Made by a program: the position numbers and the translations under genes. From Micromonospora sp. WMMD1155 (lineage in GTDB: Bacteria > Actinomycetota > Actinomycetes > Mycobacteriales > Micromonosporaceae), in contig NZ_CP120742.1 in assembly GCF_029581275.1 (NCBI RefSeq), forward strand, positions 1,896,501 through 1,960,500: a stretch of 64,000 nt of DNA. Direction: 5' to 3'. Below the pieces are notes generated by a model. It was not told the origin of the DNA, made no database searches, and worked only from the letters and a program-made list of their open reading frames with translations. Each line of letters opens with the position of its first letter. Positions within the stretch are counted from its first letter, which is position 1. This document shows positions 18,323 through 25,823 of this stretch, piece by piece.

Positions 18323-19396
18323 TCAGGCCAGCAACTCGGCGTACGCCGGCTTGATCACCTCATCGATGATCCGCAGCCGCTCGTCGAACGGGATGAAGGC
18401 GCTCTTCATCGCGTTGATGGTGAACCACTGCAACTCCTTCCAGCCGTAGCCGAACGCGTCCACCAGCAGCGACATCTCCCGCGACATGGAGGTGCCGCTC
18501 ATCAGCCGGTTGTCGGTGTTGACGGTCACCCGGAAGCGCAGGTCCCGCAGCAGGCCGATCGGGTGGTCCGCGATGGAGGGCACCGCACCGGTCTGCACGT
18601 TCGACGAGGGGCACAGTTCCAGGGGGATCCGCTTGTCCCGGACGTACGCGGCCAGTCGACCGAGCGCGCCGTCGGGGGCGATGTCGTCGACGATCCGCAC
18701 GCCGTGGCCGAGCCGGTCCGCTCCGCACCACTGGATCGCCTGCCAGATCGAGGGCAGACCGAACGCCTCGCCGGCGTGGATGGTGAAGTGGAAGTTCTCC
18801 CGCTGGAGATACTCGAAGGCGTCCAGGTGGCGGGTGGGCGGGAAGCCCGCCTCGGCACCGGCGATGTCGAAGCCGACCACCCCGGCGTCCCGGTGCCGCA
18901 CGGCCAGCTCGGCGATCTCCTGGGAGCGGGCGGCGTGCCGCATCGCCGTGAGCAGGGTGCCCACCCGGATGGTCAGGCCCGCCTCGACGGCCTGGGCGGT
19001 GCCCTCGGCGAACCCGGCCAGCACCGCCTCGACCACCTCGTCCAGGCTGAGGTCATGCTCCAGGTGCTGCTCCGGGGCGAAGCGCACCTCGGCGTAGACC
19101 ACCCCGTCGGCCGCCAGGTCCAGCGCGCACTCGCGGGCGACCCGCCGTAGTGCCGGCGCGGTCTGCATGACCGCCACGGTGTGCGCGAACGTCTCGAGGT
19201 AGCGCTCCAGGGAACCGGAGTCGGCCGCCTCCGCGAACCAGCGTCCCAGCGCCTCGGGATCGGTGGCGGGCAGCTCGTGGCCCACCTCGGCGGCCAGGTC
19301 GACGATTGTCGCCGGCCGCAGCCCGCCGTCGAGGTGGTCGTGCAGCAGTGCCTTCGGAGCTTTGACGATGTCCTCGTACCGGATTGTTGCGACCAT
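18323..19396 (-). CDS. add: Adenosine deaminase
   Basis: The enzyme deaminates adenosine to inosine in purine salvage. The 357-residue protein has the metal motif HDHLDGG near residue 19, the segment around [16 protein letters not shown] (His and Glu of the active site) near 220, LCPSSN near 270 and VNTDNR near 305, all in family order. Length fits actinobacterial ADA. An ATG with no strong Shine-Dalgarno begins the gene. The next gene upstream on the same strand ends 45 bp away. Confidence 0.95.
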   Translation of the reverse strand: MVATIRYEDIVKAPKALLHDHLDGGLRPATIVDLAAEVGHELPATDPEALGRWFAEAADSGSLERYLETFAHTVAVMQTAPALRRVARECALDLAADGVVYAEVRFAPEQHLEHDLSLDEVVEAVLAGFAEGTAQAVEAGLTIRVGTLLTAMRHAARSQEIAELAVRHRDAGVVGFDIAGAEAGFPPTRHLDAFEYLQRENFHFTIHAGEAFGLPSIWQAIQWCGADRLGHGVRIVDDIAPDGALGRLAAYVRDKRIPLELCPSSNVQTGAVPSIADHPIGLLRDLRFRVTVNTDNRLMSGTSMSREMSLLVDAFGYGWKELQWFTINAMKSAFIPFDERLRIIDEVIKPAYAELLA

Positions 19397-19441
19397 GGTC
19401 AGACCCTAGTCAGCCGGCCGCCGTCCACCGGACCAGGCCGC

Positions 19442-19858
19442 TCATCCGGGCCAGCCGTAGACGCGTTCGACGGCGAGTCGGATGACCAACCGGCCGTCGG
19501 TGACCATGGCGGCCCGGTACTCCGCCCAGTCGGGGTGCTCACCACGGATGCGCCGGTAGACCTCGACCAACTCCTCCACCGTGGCGTCGTCCTCGGTGGC
19601 GGCGGGCGGGGTGAGGCTGGCGGTGCCGTCGGCGACCGCGTACGCGCCACCATCGGCGGTGGTCACGTGGAAGCTCGCCCGGGGGTCGCGGCGCAGGTTG
19701 CGGGCCTTGGCCCGGTCGCCGACCGTCGAGCATCGAATGAGCCCCGGCTCGGCCAGGTAGTCGAGGTTCGACAGTTGGGGTCGGCCGTCCCGGCGCACTG
19801 TGACCAGGACCCCGCGCCCGCGTTCGCCGAAGAGCCGCCAGAGAGAATTCGTTGACAT
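19442..19858 (-). CDS. PPOX-class F420-dependent oxidoreductase
   Basis: The 138-residue protein has the split-barrel flavin/F420-binding fold: GVLVTVRRDGRPQLSNLDY, then KARNLRRDPRASFHVT and a WAEYRAAMVTDGRLVIRL end. Actinobacterial relatives use coenzyme F420 to reduce various substrates or bind F420 or FMN. The ATG lies inside the left TGACATGTCA box of the divergent operator, so the transcript is probably leaderless or nearly so. The divergent MarR gene likely controls it. Substrate unknown. Confidence 0.85.
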   Translation of the reverse strand: MSTNSLWRLFGERGRGVLVTVRRDGRPQLSNLDYLAEPGLIRCSTVGDRAKARNLRRDPRASFHVTTADGGAYAVADGTASLTPPAATEDDATVEELVEVYRRIRGEHPDWAEYRAAMVTDGRLVIRLAVERVYGWPG

Positions 19859-19896
19859 GTCATCGACCGTAGGGGTCAGCTCGATGACATGTCAAC
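19851..19896. promoter_or_regulatory. Double-palindrome operator between F420 oxidoreductase and MarR genes
   Basis: A 16-bp sequence GTTGACATGTCATCGA at 19851-19866 recurs exactly inverted at 19881-19896. Each arm contains the 10-bp palindrome TGACATGTCA. The two palindrome centres are 32 bp apart, about three helical turns, so two dimers would bind the same DNA face. The left arm covers the start codon of the oxidoreductase. It is almost certainly the MarR operator, although binding is inferred. Confidence 0.8.
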
Positions 19897-19916
19897 GATC
19901 CGGGTAGGCTGGCGGC

Positions 19917-20405
19917 ATGGACGCGCCACGGTGGCTGGACGAGCGGGAGGACCGCGCCTGGCGGGGCTACCGCCGGATGCGTCGCCTGCTCGACCTGGAG
20001 TTGGCCCGGGACCTGACACAGGACAGCGGTCTCTCCGAGCCCGACTACGACGTGCTGTCCGACCTCTCCGAGTCACCCGAGGGACGGCTGCGCCTCCGCG
20101 ACCTGGCCGACCGGATGCTCTGGTCCCGCAGTCGGCTCTCGCACCACCTCACCCGCATGCAGCACCGTGGCCTGGTGACCCGGGAGGAGTGCCCGGACGA
20201 CGCCCGGGGCTCGATGGTCGTGCTCACCCCGGCCGGCCGGGAGGCCATCGAGGCCGCGGCCCCCGGCCACCTGGCCGCCGTCCGTCGAAACCTCATCGAC
20301 CTGCTCACCCCGGCCGAGGTCGAAGCCCTCGGGGCACTCACCCACCGGGTCGTCGACCACCTCGGCGGCCGGACGCCCCGCCCCCGGCACGAGCCGGCGA
20401 CCTGA
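19917..20405 (+). CDS. MarR-family transcriptional regulator
   Basis: The 162-residue protein has the MarR winged helix: LSEPDYDVLSDLSESPEGRL, LRDLADRMLWSRSRLSHHLTRMQHRGLV (recognition helix) and a wing with DARGSMVVLTPAGREAI. Flanking helices at each end would form the dimer. It is divergent from the F420 oxidoreductase gene with the double TGACATGTCA operator between them. The methyltransferase gene follows after one base and may be co-transcribed. Confidence 0.93.
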   Translation: MDAPRWLDEREDRAWRGYRRMRRLLDLELARDLTQDSGLSEPDYDVLSDLSESPEGRLRLRDLADRMLWSRSRLSHHLTRMQHRGLVTREECPDDARGSMVVLTPAGREAIEAAAPGHLAAVRRNLIDLLTPAEVEALGALTHRVVDHLGGRTPRPRHEPAT

Positions 20406-20406
20406 C

Positions 20407-21360
20407 GTGGATCCCCGCATCCTGCACCGACTGCGCTGCCCGGTCTGCGGTGAGCCGCTGAACGAGACGACCGCCGGCACCGCCCGGGCGTTGCGCTGCC
20501 CGCGCCGGCACAGCTTCGACATCGCCCGCCAGGGTTACGTCAACCTGCTCGCCGGTCGGGCCCCGCACGTCGGGGACACCGCCGAGATGATCGCTGCTCG
20601 GGCGGACTTCCAGGCCGCCGGTCACTACGACGTCATCTCCGCCGCCCTCGCCACCGCCGCCACCGAGGCCGTCGGCCGTCTCCACGCGTCGGCCGGTTCC
20701 GGGCGGCACCGTCGCACCGAGGTAAGCAGAGCAAAGGACACCACCCCGGGGGTACGCGTCGAGCCCCCGGTGCCCGACGTCGACGCGTACCCCCTGGTGG
20801 TGGACGCTGGCGCCGGCACCGGCCGGTACCTCGGCGCGGTGCTGGCGGCGCTGCCGGACGCCGTGGGTCTGGCCCTGGACGTGTCCAAGCCGGCGCTGCG
20901 TCGCGCGGCCCGCGCGCATCCCCGGGCCGCCGCCGCGCTCGCCGACACCTGGCAGCGGCTACCACTGGCGGACACCTCGACCGCCGTACTGCTGAACGTC
21001 TTCGCACCGCGCAACGGCCCGGAGTTCCACCGGGTGCTCGACCCGGCCGGCACCCTGCTCGTGGTCACACCGGACACCGACCACCTCGCCGAGTTGGTGG
21101 ACGCGCTCGACCTGCTCCGGGTGGACCCCGAGAAGGCGGACCGGGTGACCGCCACCCTGGGCGGGCACTTCACCGAGGTCAGCTCCACCGGGCACCGAGC
21201 GGAGCTGGCCCTGACCCGGGCGGAGGCCGCCAGCCTGGTCGGGATGGGCCCGAGCGCGTGGCACACCGATCAGGTCTCCCGCACCGAGCGACTGGCCGCA
21301 CTGCCCGAGCCCGTCCGGGTGACGGTGGCGGTCCGGGTGGCCGCGTACCGACCCCGCTGA
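20407..21360 (+). CDS. RlmA/TlrB-type 23S rRNA (guanine-N1) methyltransferase-like protein
   Basis: The 317-residue protein begins with a zinc ribbon (CPVCGEPL, then CPRRHSFD, at about residues 10-38) and GYVNLL, the signature of RlmA/TlrB enzymes. The AdoMet motif DAGAGTGRYL is near 132, and ALDVSKPAL and NVFAPRNGPEF follow. Such enzymes methylate G745 or G748 of 23S rRNA. TlrB-type members give resistance to mycinosylated macrolides such as tylosin. A roughly 30-residue insert rich in Arg/Pro (about 98-125) separates the ribbon from the AdoMet domain. The GTG start is one base after the MarR stop. Whether it is housekeeping or resistance cannot be told from sequence alone. Confidence 0.82.
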   Translation: MDPRILHRLRCPVCGEPLNETTAGTARALRCPRRHSFDIARQGYVNLLAGRAPHVGDTAEMIAARADFQAAGHYDVISAALATAATEAVGRLHASAGSGRHRRTEVSRAKDTTPGVRVEPPVPDVDAYPLVVDAGAGTGRYLGAVLAALPDAVGLALDVSKPALRRAARAHPRAAAALADTWQRLPLADTSTAVLLNVFAPRNGPEFHRVLDPAGTLLVVTPDTDHLAELVDALDLLRVDPEKADRVTATLGGHFTEVSSTGHRAELALTRAEAASLVGMGPSAWHTDQVSRTERLAALPEPVRVTVAVRVAAYRPR

Positions 21361-21362
21361 CC

Positions 21363-22043
21363 TCAGGTGGAGAGGTCGACCTCTTCCCAACCCGGAGGCT
21401 CGTCGTGGTACGGCCCGCGCAGGATCACCGCCCACTCCAGTGCCCAGCGGCGCTGCCCGATCGCGTTCGCGTCGACCAGCCCCGGTGCCCGGCGGCCGTC
21501 GCGCTCGGTCTCCAGGTAGGCCCAGTCCAGGCAGTAGTGCAGGTCGAGCAGAGCCGCCGCGTCCGCCGGGTGCTGCGGCGCGGTGAGGATCCGGGAGCGC
21601 CAGTGCGGGAAGGTCTCCCCGCCGGCGATGTGCGGCAGTTGCTCGACCAGCCGTTCGTCGACGGCCAGGGTGGGGTCGAGCTGCTTGCTCAACCCGAGCA
21701 CCCAGGCCAGCGCGAAGAGCGCGTCGTGGTGCAGCACGAACGACCGGTGGTCGCCCTTGCCGCCCATCACGAACTGCCACTCCGGCGGGGTCACCATCTC
21801 CACCAGGTGTGAGCCGAGCAGCCAGCTCATCGCCGCCTGCGGGGGCATCCCGAAGCACCGGGCCAGGATCAGGTGCAGAACGGCGATCCGCGCCTCGATC
21901 TCCCCCGTGGGGCGCAGGTCGATCTCGTCACCCGGCTCCCACACCAGCGGGAACTGAGCCGGCGGCAGAGGCAGGCCGAGCCGGGACAGCTCCTCCAGGC
22001 TCGCCTCGCGCACCTCACGTGGGTCGGGGGCAGCAACGGTCAC
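21363..22043 (-). CDS. DUF4272 domain-containing protein
   Basis: The 226-residue protein matches the DUF4272 pattern: a long N-terminal helix region, EIEARIAVLHLILARCFG, a middle WQFVMGG and HHDALFALAWVLGLS, then a late LDLHYCLDWAYLE. No catalytic function is known for the family. GTG at 22043 is chosen over the longer frame from 22076 because AGGAAG lies seven bases upstream. It is convergent with the methyltransferase, two bases apart, and downstream of deoA on the same strand. Confidence 0.7.
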   Translation of the reverse strand: MTVAAPDPREVREASLEELSRLGLPLPPAQFPLVWEPGDEIDLRPTGEIEARIAVLHLILARCFGMPPQAAMSWLLGSHLVEMVTPPEWQFVMGGKGDHRSFVLHHDALFALAWVLGLSKQLDPTLAVDERLVEQLPHIAGGETFPHWRSRILTAPQHPADAAALLDLHYCLDWAYLETERDGRRAPGLVDANAIGQRRWALEWAVILRGPYHDEPPGWEEVDLST

Positions 22044-22154
22044 GGCGGATCTTCCTGTCTGCTCGCGCCGGCGCACGGCCGGTGTCCCCCCTTGGCCTGC
22101 GACAATAGCGCTCCCAGGTGACCGGCACCACGCCCACCCCGGCCCTTGTTCCGG

Positions 22155-23435
22155 TCAGCCGACCCGCTCGATGACCAGCGGGGTCGACGCCGGAGCCGTC
22201 GGCGCGACGCGCACCGCACTCGCGGCCTCCGCCAACGCCGCCGGGATCCGCGTCGCGTCCTCGGCCCGCACCTCGTAGAGCGCGTCACCGGCCCGCACCG
22301 GGTCCCCCGGTCGCTTGTGCAGAACCACACCGGACGGCACGCTGACCGGGTCCTCCTTGCGGGCCCGACCCGCGCCGAGCCGCCACGCCGCAACCCCCAT
22401 GGCGTACGCGTCGACGGCGGCGACGTACCCGTCCCGATCGGCGCGGACCACCTCGACCTCGGCGGCCCTCGGCATCGGAGCGTCCGGGTCACCGCCCTGC
22501 GCCCGGATCATCGCCCGCCAGGAGTCCATCGCCCGACCGTCGCGCAACGCCGCCGCCGGGTCGGCGTCCGGCAGTCCCGCCGCGTCGAGCATCTCCCGAG
22601 CCAGGGCGAGAGTCAGCTCCACCACGTCGGCCGGCCCACCACCGGCCAGCACCTCGACCGACTCGGTCACCTCGACGGCGTTGCCGATCGCCAGGCCGAG
22701 CGGGGTGGACATGTCGGTGAGCAGGGCGACCGTCCGGACGCCGTGCGCGCCGCCCAACTCGACCATGGTGCGCGCCAGCTCGCGGGCCTGGTCGACGGAC
22801 TTCATGAAGGCGCCCGAGCCGACCTTGACGTCGAGGACCAGCGCACCGGTGCCCTCGGCGATCTTCTTGCTCATGATCGAGCTGGCGATCAGCGGGATCG
22901 CCTCGACCGTGCCGGTCACGTCGCGCAGCGCGTACAGCTTGCGGTCCGCTGGTGCGAGCCCGGCGCCCGCCGCGCAGATCACCGCGCCGACGTCGTCCAG
23001 TTGCTTGATGAACTCGTCGTTGCTGACCGTGGCCCGCCAACCCGGGATGGACTCCAACTTGTCCAACGTGCCACCGGTGTGCCCGAGACCCCGGCCGCTC
23101 AACTGCGGCACGGCCGCTCCGCACGCCGCCACCAGCGGAGTGAGCGGCAGCGTGATCTTGTCGCCGACACCACCGGTGGAGTGCTTGTCGACTGTCGGCC
23201 GGCGTACCGCCGAGAGGTCGAGGCGCTCGCCGCTGGCGATCATCGCGGCGGTCCAGCGGGCGATCTCCGGCCCGGTCATGCCGTTGAGCAGGATCGCCAT
23301 CGCCAGGGCGGACATCTGCTCGTCCGCGACAGCTCCCCGGGTGTACGCGTCGACCACCCAGTCGATCTGCGCGTCCGACAGCACCCCGCCGTCCCGCTTG
23401 GCCCGAATAACGTCAACAGCAGCAAACCCACTCAT
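22155..23435 (-). CDS. deoA: Thymidine phosphorylase
   Basis: The enzyme splits thymidine or deoxyuridine with phosphate into the base and deoxyribose-1-phosphate. The 426-residue protein has an N-terminal helical domain, KHSTGGVGDK near residue 85 (phosphate-binding motif), GRGLGHTGGTLDKLE near 115, and a C-terminal domain with FASPKSG-related residues replaced by VLDVKVGSGAF near 195. ATG at 23435 follows GAGGAAAG. A TTG immediately upstream is the alternative. The leader is unusually A/T-rich. Cytidine deaminase lies upstream on the same strand, with a long hairpin between the two genes. Confidence 0.96.
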   Translation of the reverse strand: MSGFAAVDVIRAKRDGGVLSDAQIDWVVDAYTRGAVADEQMSALAMAILLNGMTGPEIARWTAAMIASGERLDLSAVRRPTVDKHSTGGVGDKITLPLTPLVAACGAAVPQLSGRGLGHTGGTLDKLESIPGWRATVSNDEFIKQLDDVGAVICAAGAGLAPADRKLYALRDVTGTVEAIPLIASSIMSKKIAEGTGALVLDVKVGSGAFMKSVDQARELARTMVELGGAHGVRTVALLTDMSTPLGLAIGNAVEVTESVEVLAGGGPADVVELTLALAREMLDAAGLPDADPAAALRDGRAMDSWRAMIRAQGGDPDAPMPRAAEVEVVRADRDGYVAAVDAYAMGVAAWRLGAGRARKEDPVSVPSGVVLHKRPGDPVRAGDALYEVRAEDATRIPAALAEAASAVRVAPTAPASTPLVIERVG

Positions 23436-23491
23436 CAAGAAATATCTTTCCTCGTCGTCTGGGATCCCGGCCCACGGACAGCGAGCACCGA

Positions 23492-23565
23492 GGGATTGGG
23501 CCGACCGTGCCCGGCGGAGGGATCAAGCCTGACCGCCCGGAGCCGGGCACGGTCGGCCCAATCCC
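23492..23565 (-). repeat. Hairpin element, copy 1: conserved 26-nt loop with unique 24-bp stem
   Basis: Arms 23492-23515 and 23542-23565 are perfectly complementary (24 bp) and enclose a 26-nt loop at 23516-23541. The loop contains GATCAAGCCTGACCGCCCGG. The same loop (25 of 26 bases) occurs at 50745-50770 inside a stem of unrelated sequence. Read on the minus strand, it begins six bases after the cytidine deaminase stop and lies ahead of deoA. It could act as an intercistronic terminator, attenuator or RNA-processing element, or at DNA level as a mobile palindrome. Confidence 0.8.
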
Positions 23566-23571
23566 CAAAGC

Positions 23572-24276
23572 TCAACCCCAACGAACCGGGATCTCCGCCG
23601 GCGGCTCACCCTCACCGGCCCAGAAGATCGTGCCGGTCTCGTCCACCACCACGACCCGGGGCGTGCGGGCCATCCCCCAGGTGATCGCCTCGGCCGGATC
23701 ATCCCAGCTCGGCGCCTCCTCCAGCACACCGGTCTCGGCGCCCGCGTCGTCTCCGGCCGAGCGTTCCCAGTACGCCGTCCAGACCTGCCGGCCGGCGGAC
23801 AGGTCGGCGTGCACGAAGACGGTGCCGCGCCCACGCCATGCGGCCAACCGCTCCGGCACCACCGGCACCGGCGTCTCCCCGGTGACGGCTTCCAGGTCCT
23901 CCACGCCGAAGGCGTGCGGCAGCAACTCGGCCATCCGCAGCGGGTCGCCCTTGGTCTCGATCAGGCACTCCGGGCCGCCGTGCTCCCAGAGCAACTGGCG
24001 GCAGCGACCGCACGGCATCAGCGGTTGGCCGGTGGCGTCGACGCAGGACAGCGCGACGAGTCGACCGCCGCCGGTGGCGTGCAGGCTGGAGACCACCCCA
24101 CACTCCGCGCAGAGCGTCACACCGTACGCGGCGTTCTCCACGTTGCAACCCACCACCACGCGGCCGTCGTCGACCAGCGCGGCGGCACCCACCGGGAACG
24201 TCGAGTACGGCGCGTAGGCGTGCCGCATCGCGTCGGTCGCGGCGGCGCGCAACCGCGCCCAGTCAATGTCGGTCAT
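23572..24276 (-). CDS. cdd: Cytidine deaminase with C-terminal extension
   Basis: It deaminates cytidine and deoxycytidine to uridine forms. Residues 1-130 are the enzyme: NVENAAYG, zinc motif LCAE near residue 57, then PCGRCRQ near 89. An extra 100 residues follow, with GTVFVHADLSAGRQVWTAYWE and a terminal PRVVVVDETGTIFWAGEGE strand pair that are not part of standard CDA. The total of 234 residues is well above the usual 130. It starts at ATG 24276, behind a 260-bp region carrying a hairpin and a CTCCCGC tract. It precedes deoA. Confidence 0.92.
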   Translation of the reverse strand: MTDIDWARLRAAATDAMRHAYAPYSTFPVGAAALVDDGRVVVGCNVENAAYGVTLCAECGVVSSLHATGGGRLVALSCVDATGQPLMPCGRCRQLLWEHGGPECLIETKGDPLRMAELLPHAFGVEDLEAVTGETPVPVVPERLAAWRGRGTVFVHADLSAGRQVWTAYWERSAGDDAGAETGVLEEAPSWDDPAEAITWGMARTPRVVVVDETGTIFWAGEGEPPAEIPVRWG

Positions 24277-24324
24277 GCTGCCATTCTGCCGAAGTAGCCC
24301 AGGTCAGAAGCGGGCAGGGCTCCC

Positions 24325-24398
24325 GCCCACTCCCACTCCCGCTTGACTCCCCACTCCACTCCCGCTCCCGCATTCGCTCCCGCTCGCGCTCCCGCATT
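24325..24398. repeat. CTCCCGC/CATTCG low-complexity tract
   Basis: Short pyrimidine-rich units (CACTCC, CTCCCGC, GCATTCG) repeat irregularly, including two copies of GCTCCCGCATTCG. The tract lies in the 263-bp gap upstream of the cytidine deaminase gene. No coding or structural role is apparent. It is likely spacer DNA prone to slippage. Confidence 0.5.
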
Positions 24399-24403
24399 CG
24401 TGA

Positions 24404-24459
24404 TCAAGTGATGAAAAGTAGGTGAGAGACGCCTCTGACGCCTACTTCTCATCACTTGA
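24404..24459. terminator. Long hairpin downstream of the nucleoside ABC operon
   Basis: Arms 24404-24422 and 24441-24459 pair over 19 bp with one mismatch. Each arm begins near TGATCAAG on its own 5' side. It lies about 80 bp after the permease stop on the minus strand, so it is the probable operon terminator. The arms also resemble the start of the galK/cysN terminator arms (TGATCAAG). Confidence 0.65.
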
Positions 24460-24539
24460 CCATGGAAGAACGTGTGGGAGGGGCTGGACGGCGCACGAAG
24501 CGTGCCCGGCGGAAAGGCCCGCCGGGCACGGCTCGGGCG

Positions 24540-25820
24540 TCAGCCCTTGATGTACGGCTTGCCGTCGGCCGCCGGTGCGCGGACCCGGCCGACCAGCCCG
24601 GCGACGGCGAGGATGGTCGCCAGGTAGGGCAGCATGGCCAGGAACTGGCTGGGGATCGAGCTGCTGATCGCGCCCAGGTAGGTGGCGAGCTGGTCGGCGA
24701 AGCCGAAGAACAGCGCGGCGAGCAGCGCACCGGTCGGGTTCCACCGGCCGAAGATCAGCGCGGCCAGGGCGATGAAGCCCTTACCGCCGATCATGTTCTT
24801 GGTGAACGAGTAGAGCGCGAGGGTGTACGACGCGCCGCCGATCCCGGCGACCACTCCGGCCAGCAGCACGTTGCGGTAGCGGATCCGCAGCACCTTGACG
24901 CCGAGCGTGTCGGCGGCGATCGGGTGCTCGCCGACCGAGCGCGTACGCAGACCCCACCGGGTGCGGAAGAGCCCGATGTGGATCACCAGCACGAGCAGCA
25001 GCCCGAGGTAGAGGAAGATGTTGCCGCGGAACAGCGCCGGCCCGAGCACCGGGATGTCCTTCAGCAGCGGGATCTCCCAGTTGCTGAAGCGGGGTGCGCT
25101 GTTGTACTTCGCCGCGTCGGTCTGCATCAGCCGCTCGTAGAGGAAGCCGGTGACGCCGACCGCCAGCAGGTTCAGCACGATGCCCATGACGACCTGGTCG
25201 ACCAGGTAACGGATGGCGAAGACGGCCAGCAGCAGCGAGATGAACGCGCCGCCGATGGCGGCGGCGACCAGGCCCACCCAGACACTGCCGGAGATGCTGC
25301 CGAACAGGGCGCCACTGAAGGCACCCATCAGCAGTTGGCCCTCGATCGCCACATTGACCACGCCGGAGCGTTCGCAGAGCACCCCGGCGAGCGCACCGAA
25401 GATCAACGGCAGGGCCAGGATGAACGTACCCCGGATGATGTTGACCAGCGGCATGAAGTTCTGCCCGGCCGGTGCGGCGGAGACCTGCCAGCAGAGGAAG
25501 GAGAGAACGAAGGCGACCAGCCCGACCCCGAGCACGAGGAGGAACCACCGCTTCGGCACCCCGGCGAGCAGCGCCGCACCGGCGGCGATCGTGATGATCC
25601 CGAACAGGATCGCCCCGATCGTGCCGTTGATCTCCAGTGCGGTGCCGGCCGCGTCGTCGCTGAGCGTGAACCGGGCCTGTTGGTCGGTGGCGAGCGCACC
25701 GAAGAGCACCGCCGCCAGCACGCCGAGCCCCAGCAGCGTGATGCCGACCTTGCGGTTACGGGTCCAGAAACCCTCGTCGACCGGTGCGACGGCGATATCG
25801 GGGACAGCCATGGTGGACAT
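24540..25820 (-). CDS. Nucleoside ABC transporter permease (second permease)
   Basis: The 426-residue inner-membrane protein has about ten hydrophobic helices of the BPD_transp_2 type. It has the family segment LCERSGVVNVAIEGQLLMG near residue 160 and a GEHPIAADTLG motif (EAA-like loop) near 285. With the upstream permease it forms the channel of a BmpA/PnrA-type nucleoside importer. Its ATG at 25820 lies three bases after the first permease's stop region, so coupling is tight. A cytoplasmic N-terminal extension and two extra N-terminal helices make it longer than the usual 300 residues. Confidence 0.9.
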   Translation of the reverse strand: MSTMAVPDIAVAPVDEGFWTRNRKVGITLLGLGVLAAVLFGALATDQQARFTLSDDAAGTALEINGTIGAILFGIITIAAGAALLAGVPKRWFLLVLGVGLVAFVLSFLCWQVSAAPAGQNFMPLVNIIRGTFILALPLIFGALAGVLCERSGVVNVAIEGQLLMGAFSGALFGSISGSVWVGLVAAAIGGAFISLLLAVFAIRYLVDQVVMGIVLNLLAVGVTGFLYERLMQTDAAKYNSAPRFSNWEIPLLKDIPVLGPALFRGNIFLYLGLLLVLVIHIGLFRTRWGLRTRSVGEHPIAADTLGVKVLRIRYRNVLLAGVVAGIGGASYTLALYSFTKNMIGGKGFIALAALIFGRWNPTGALLAALFFGFADQLATYLGAISSSIPSQFLAMLPYLATILAVAGLVGRVRAPAADGKPYIKG

Positions 25821-25823
25821 GAG

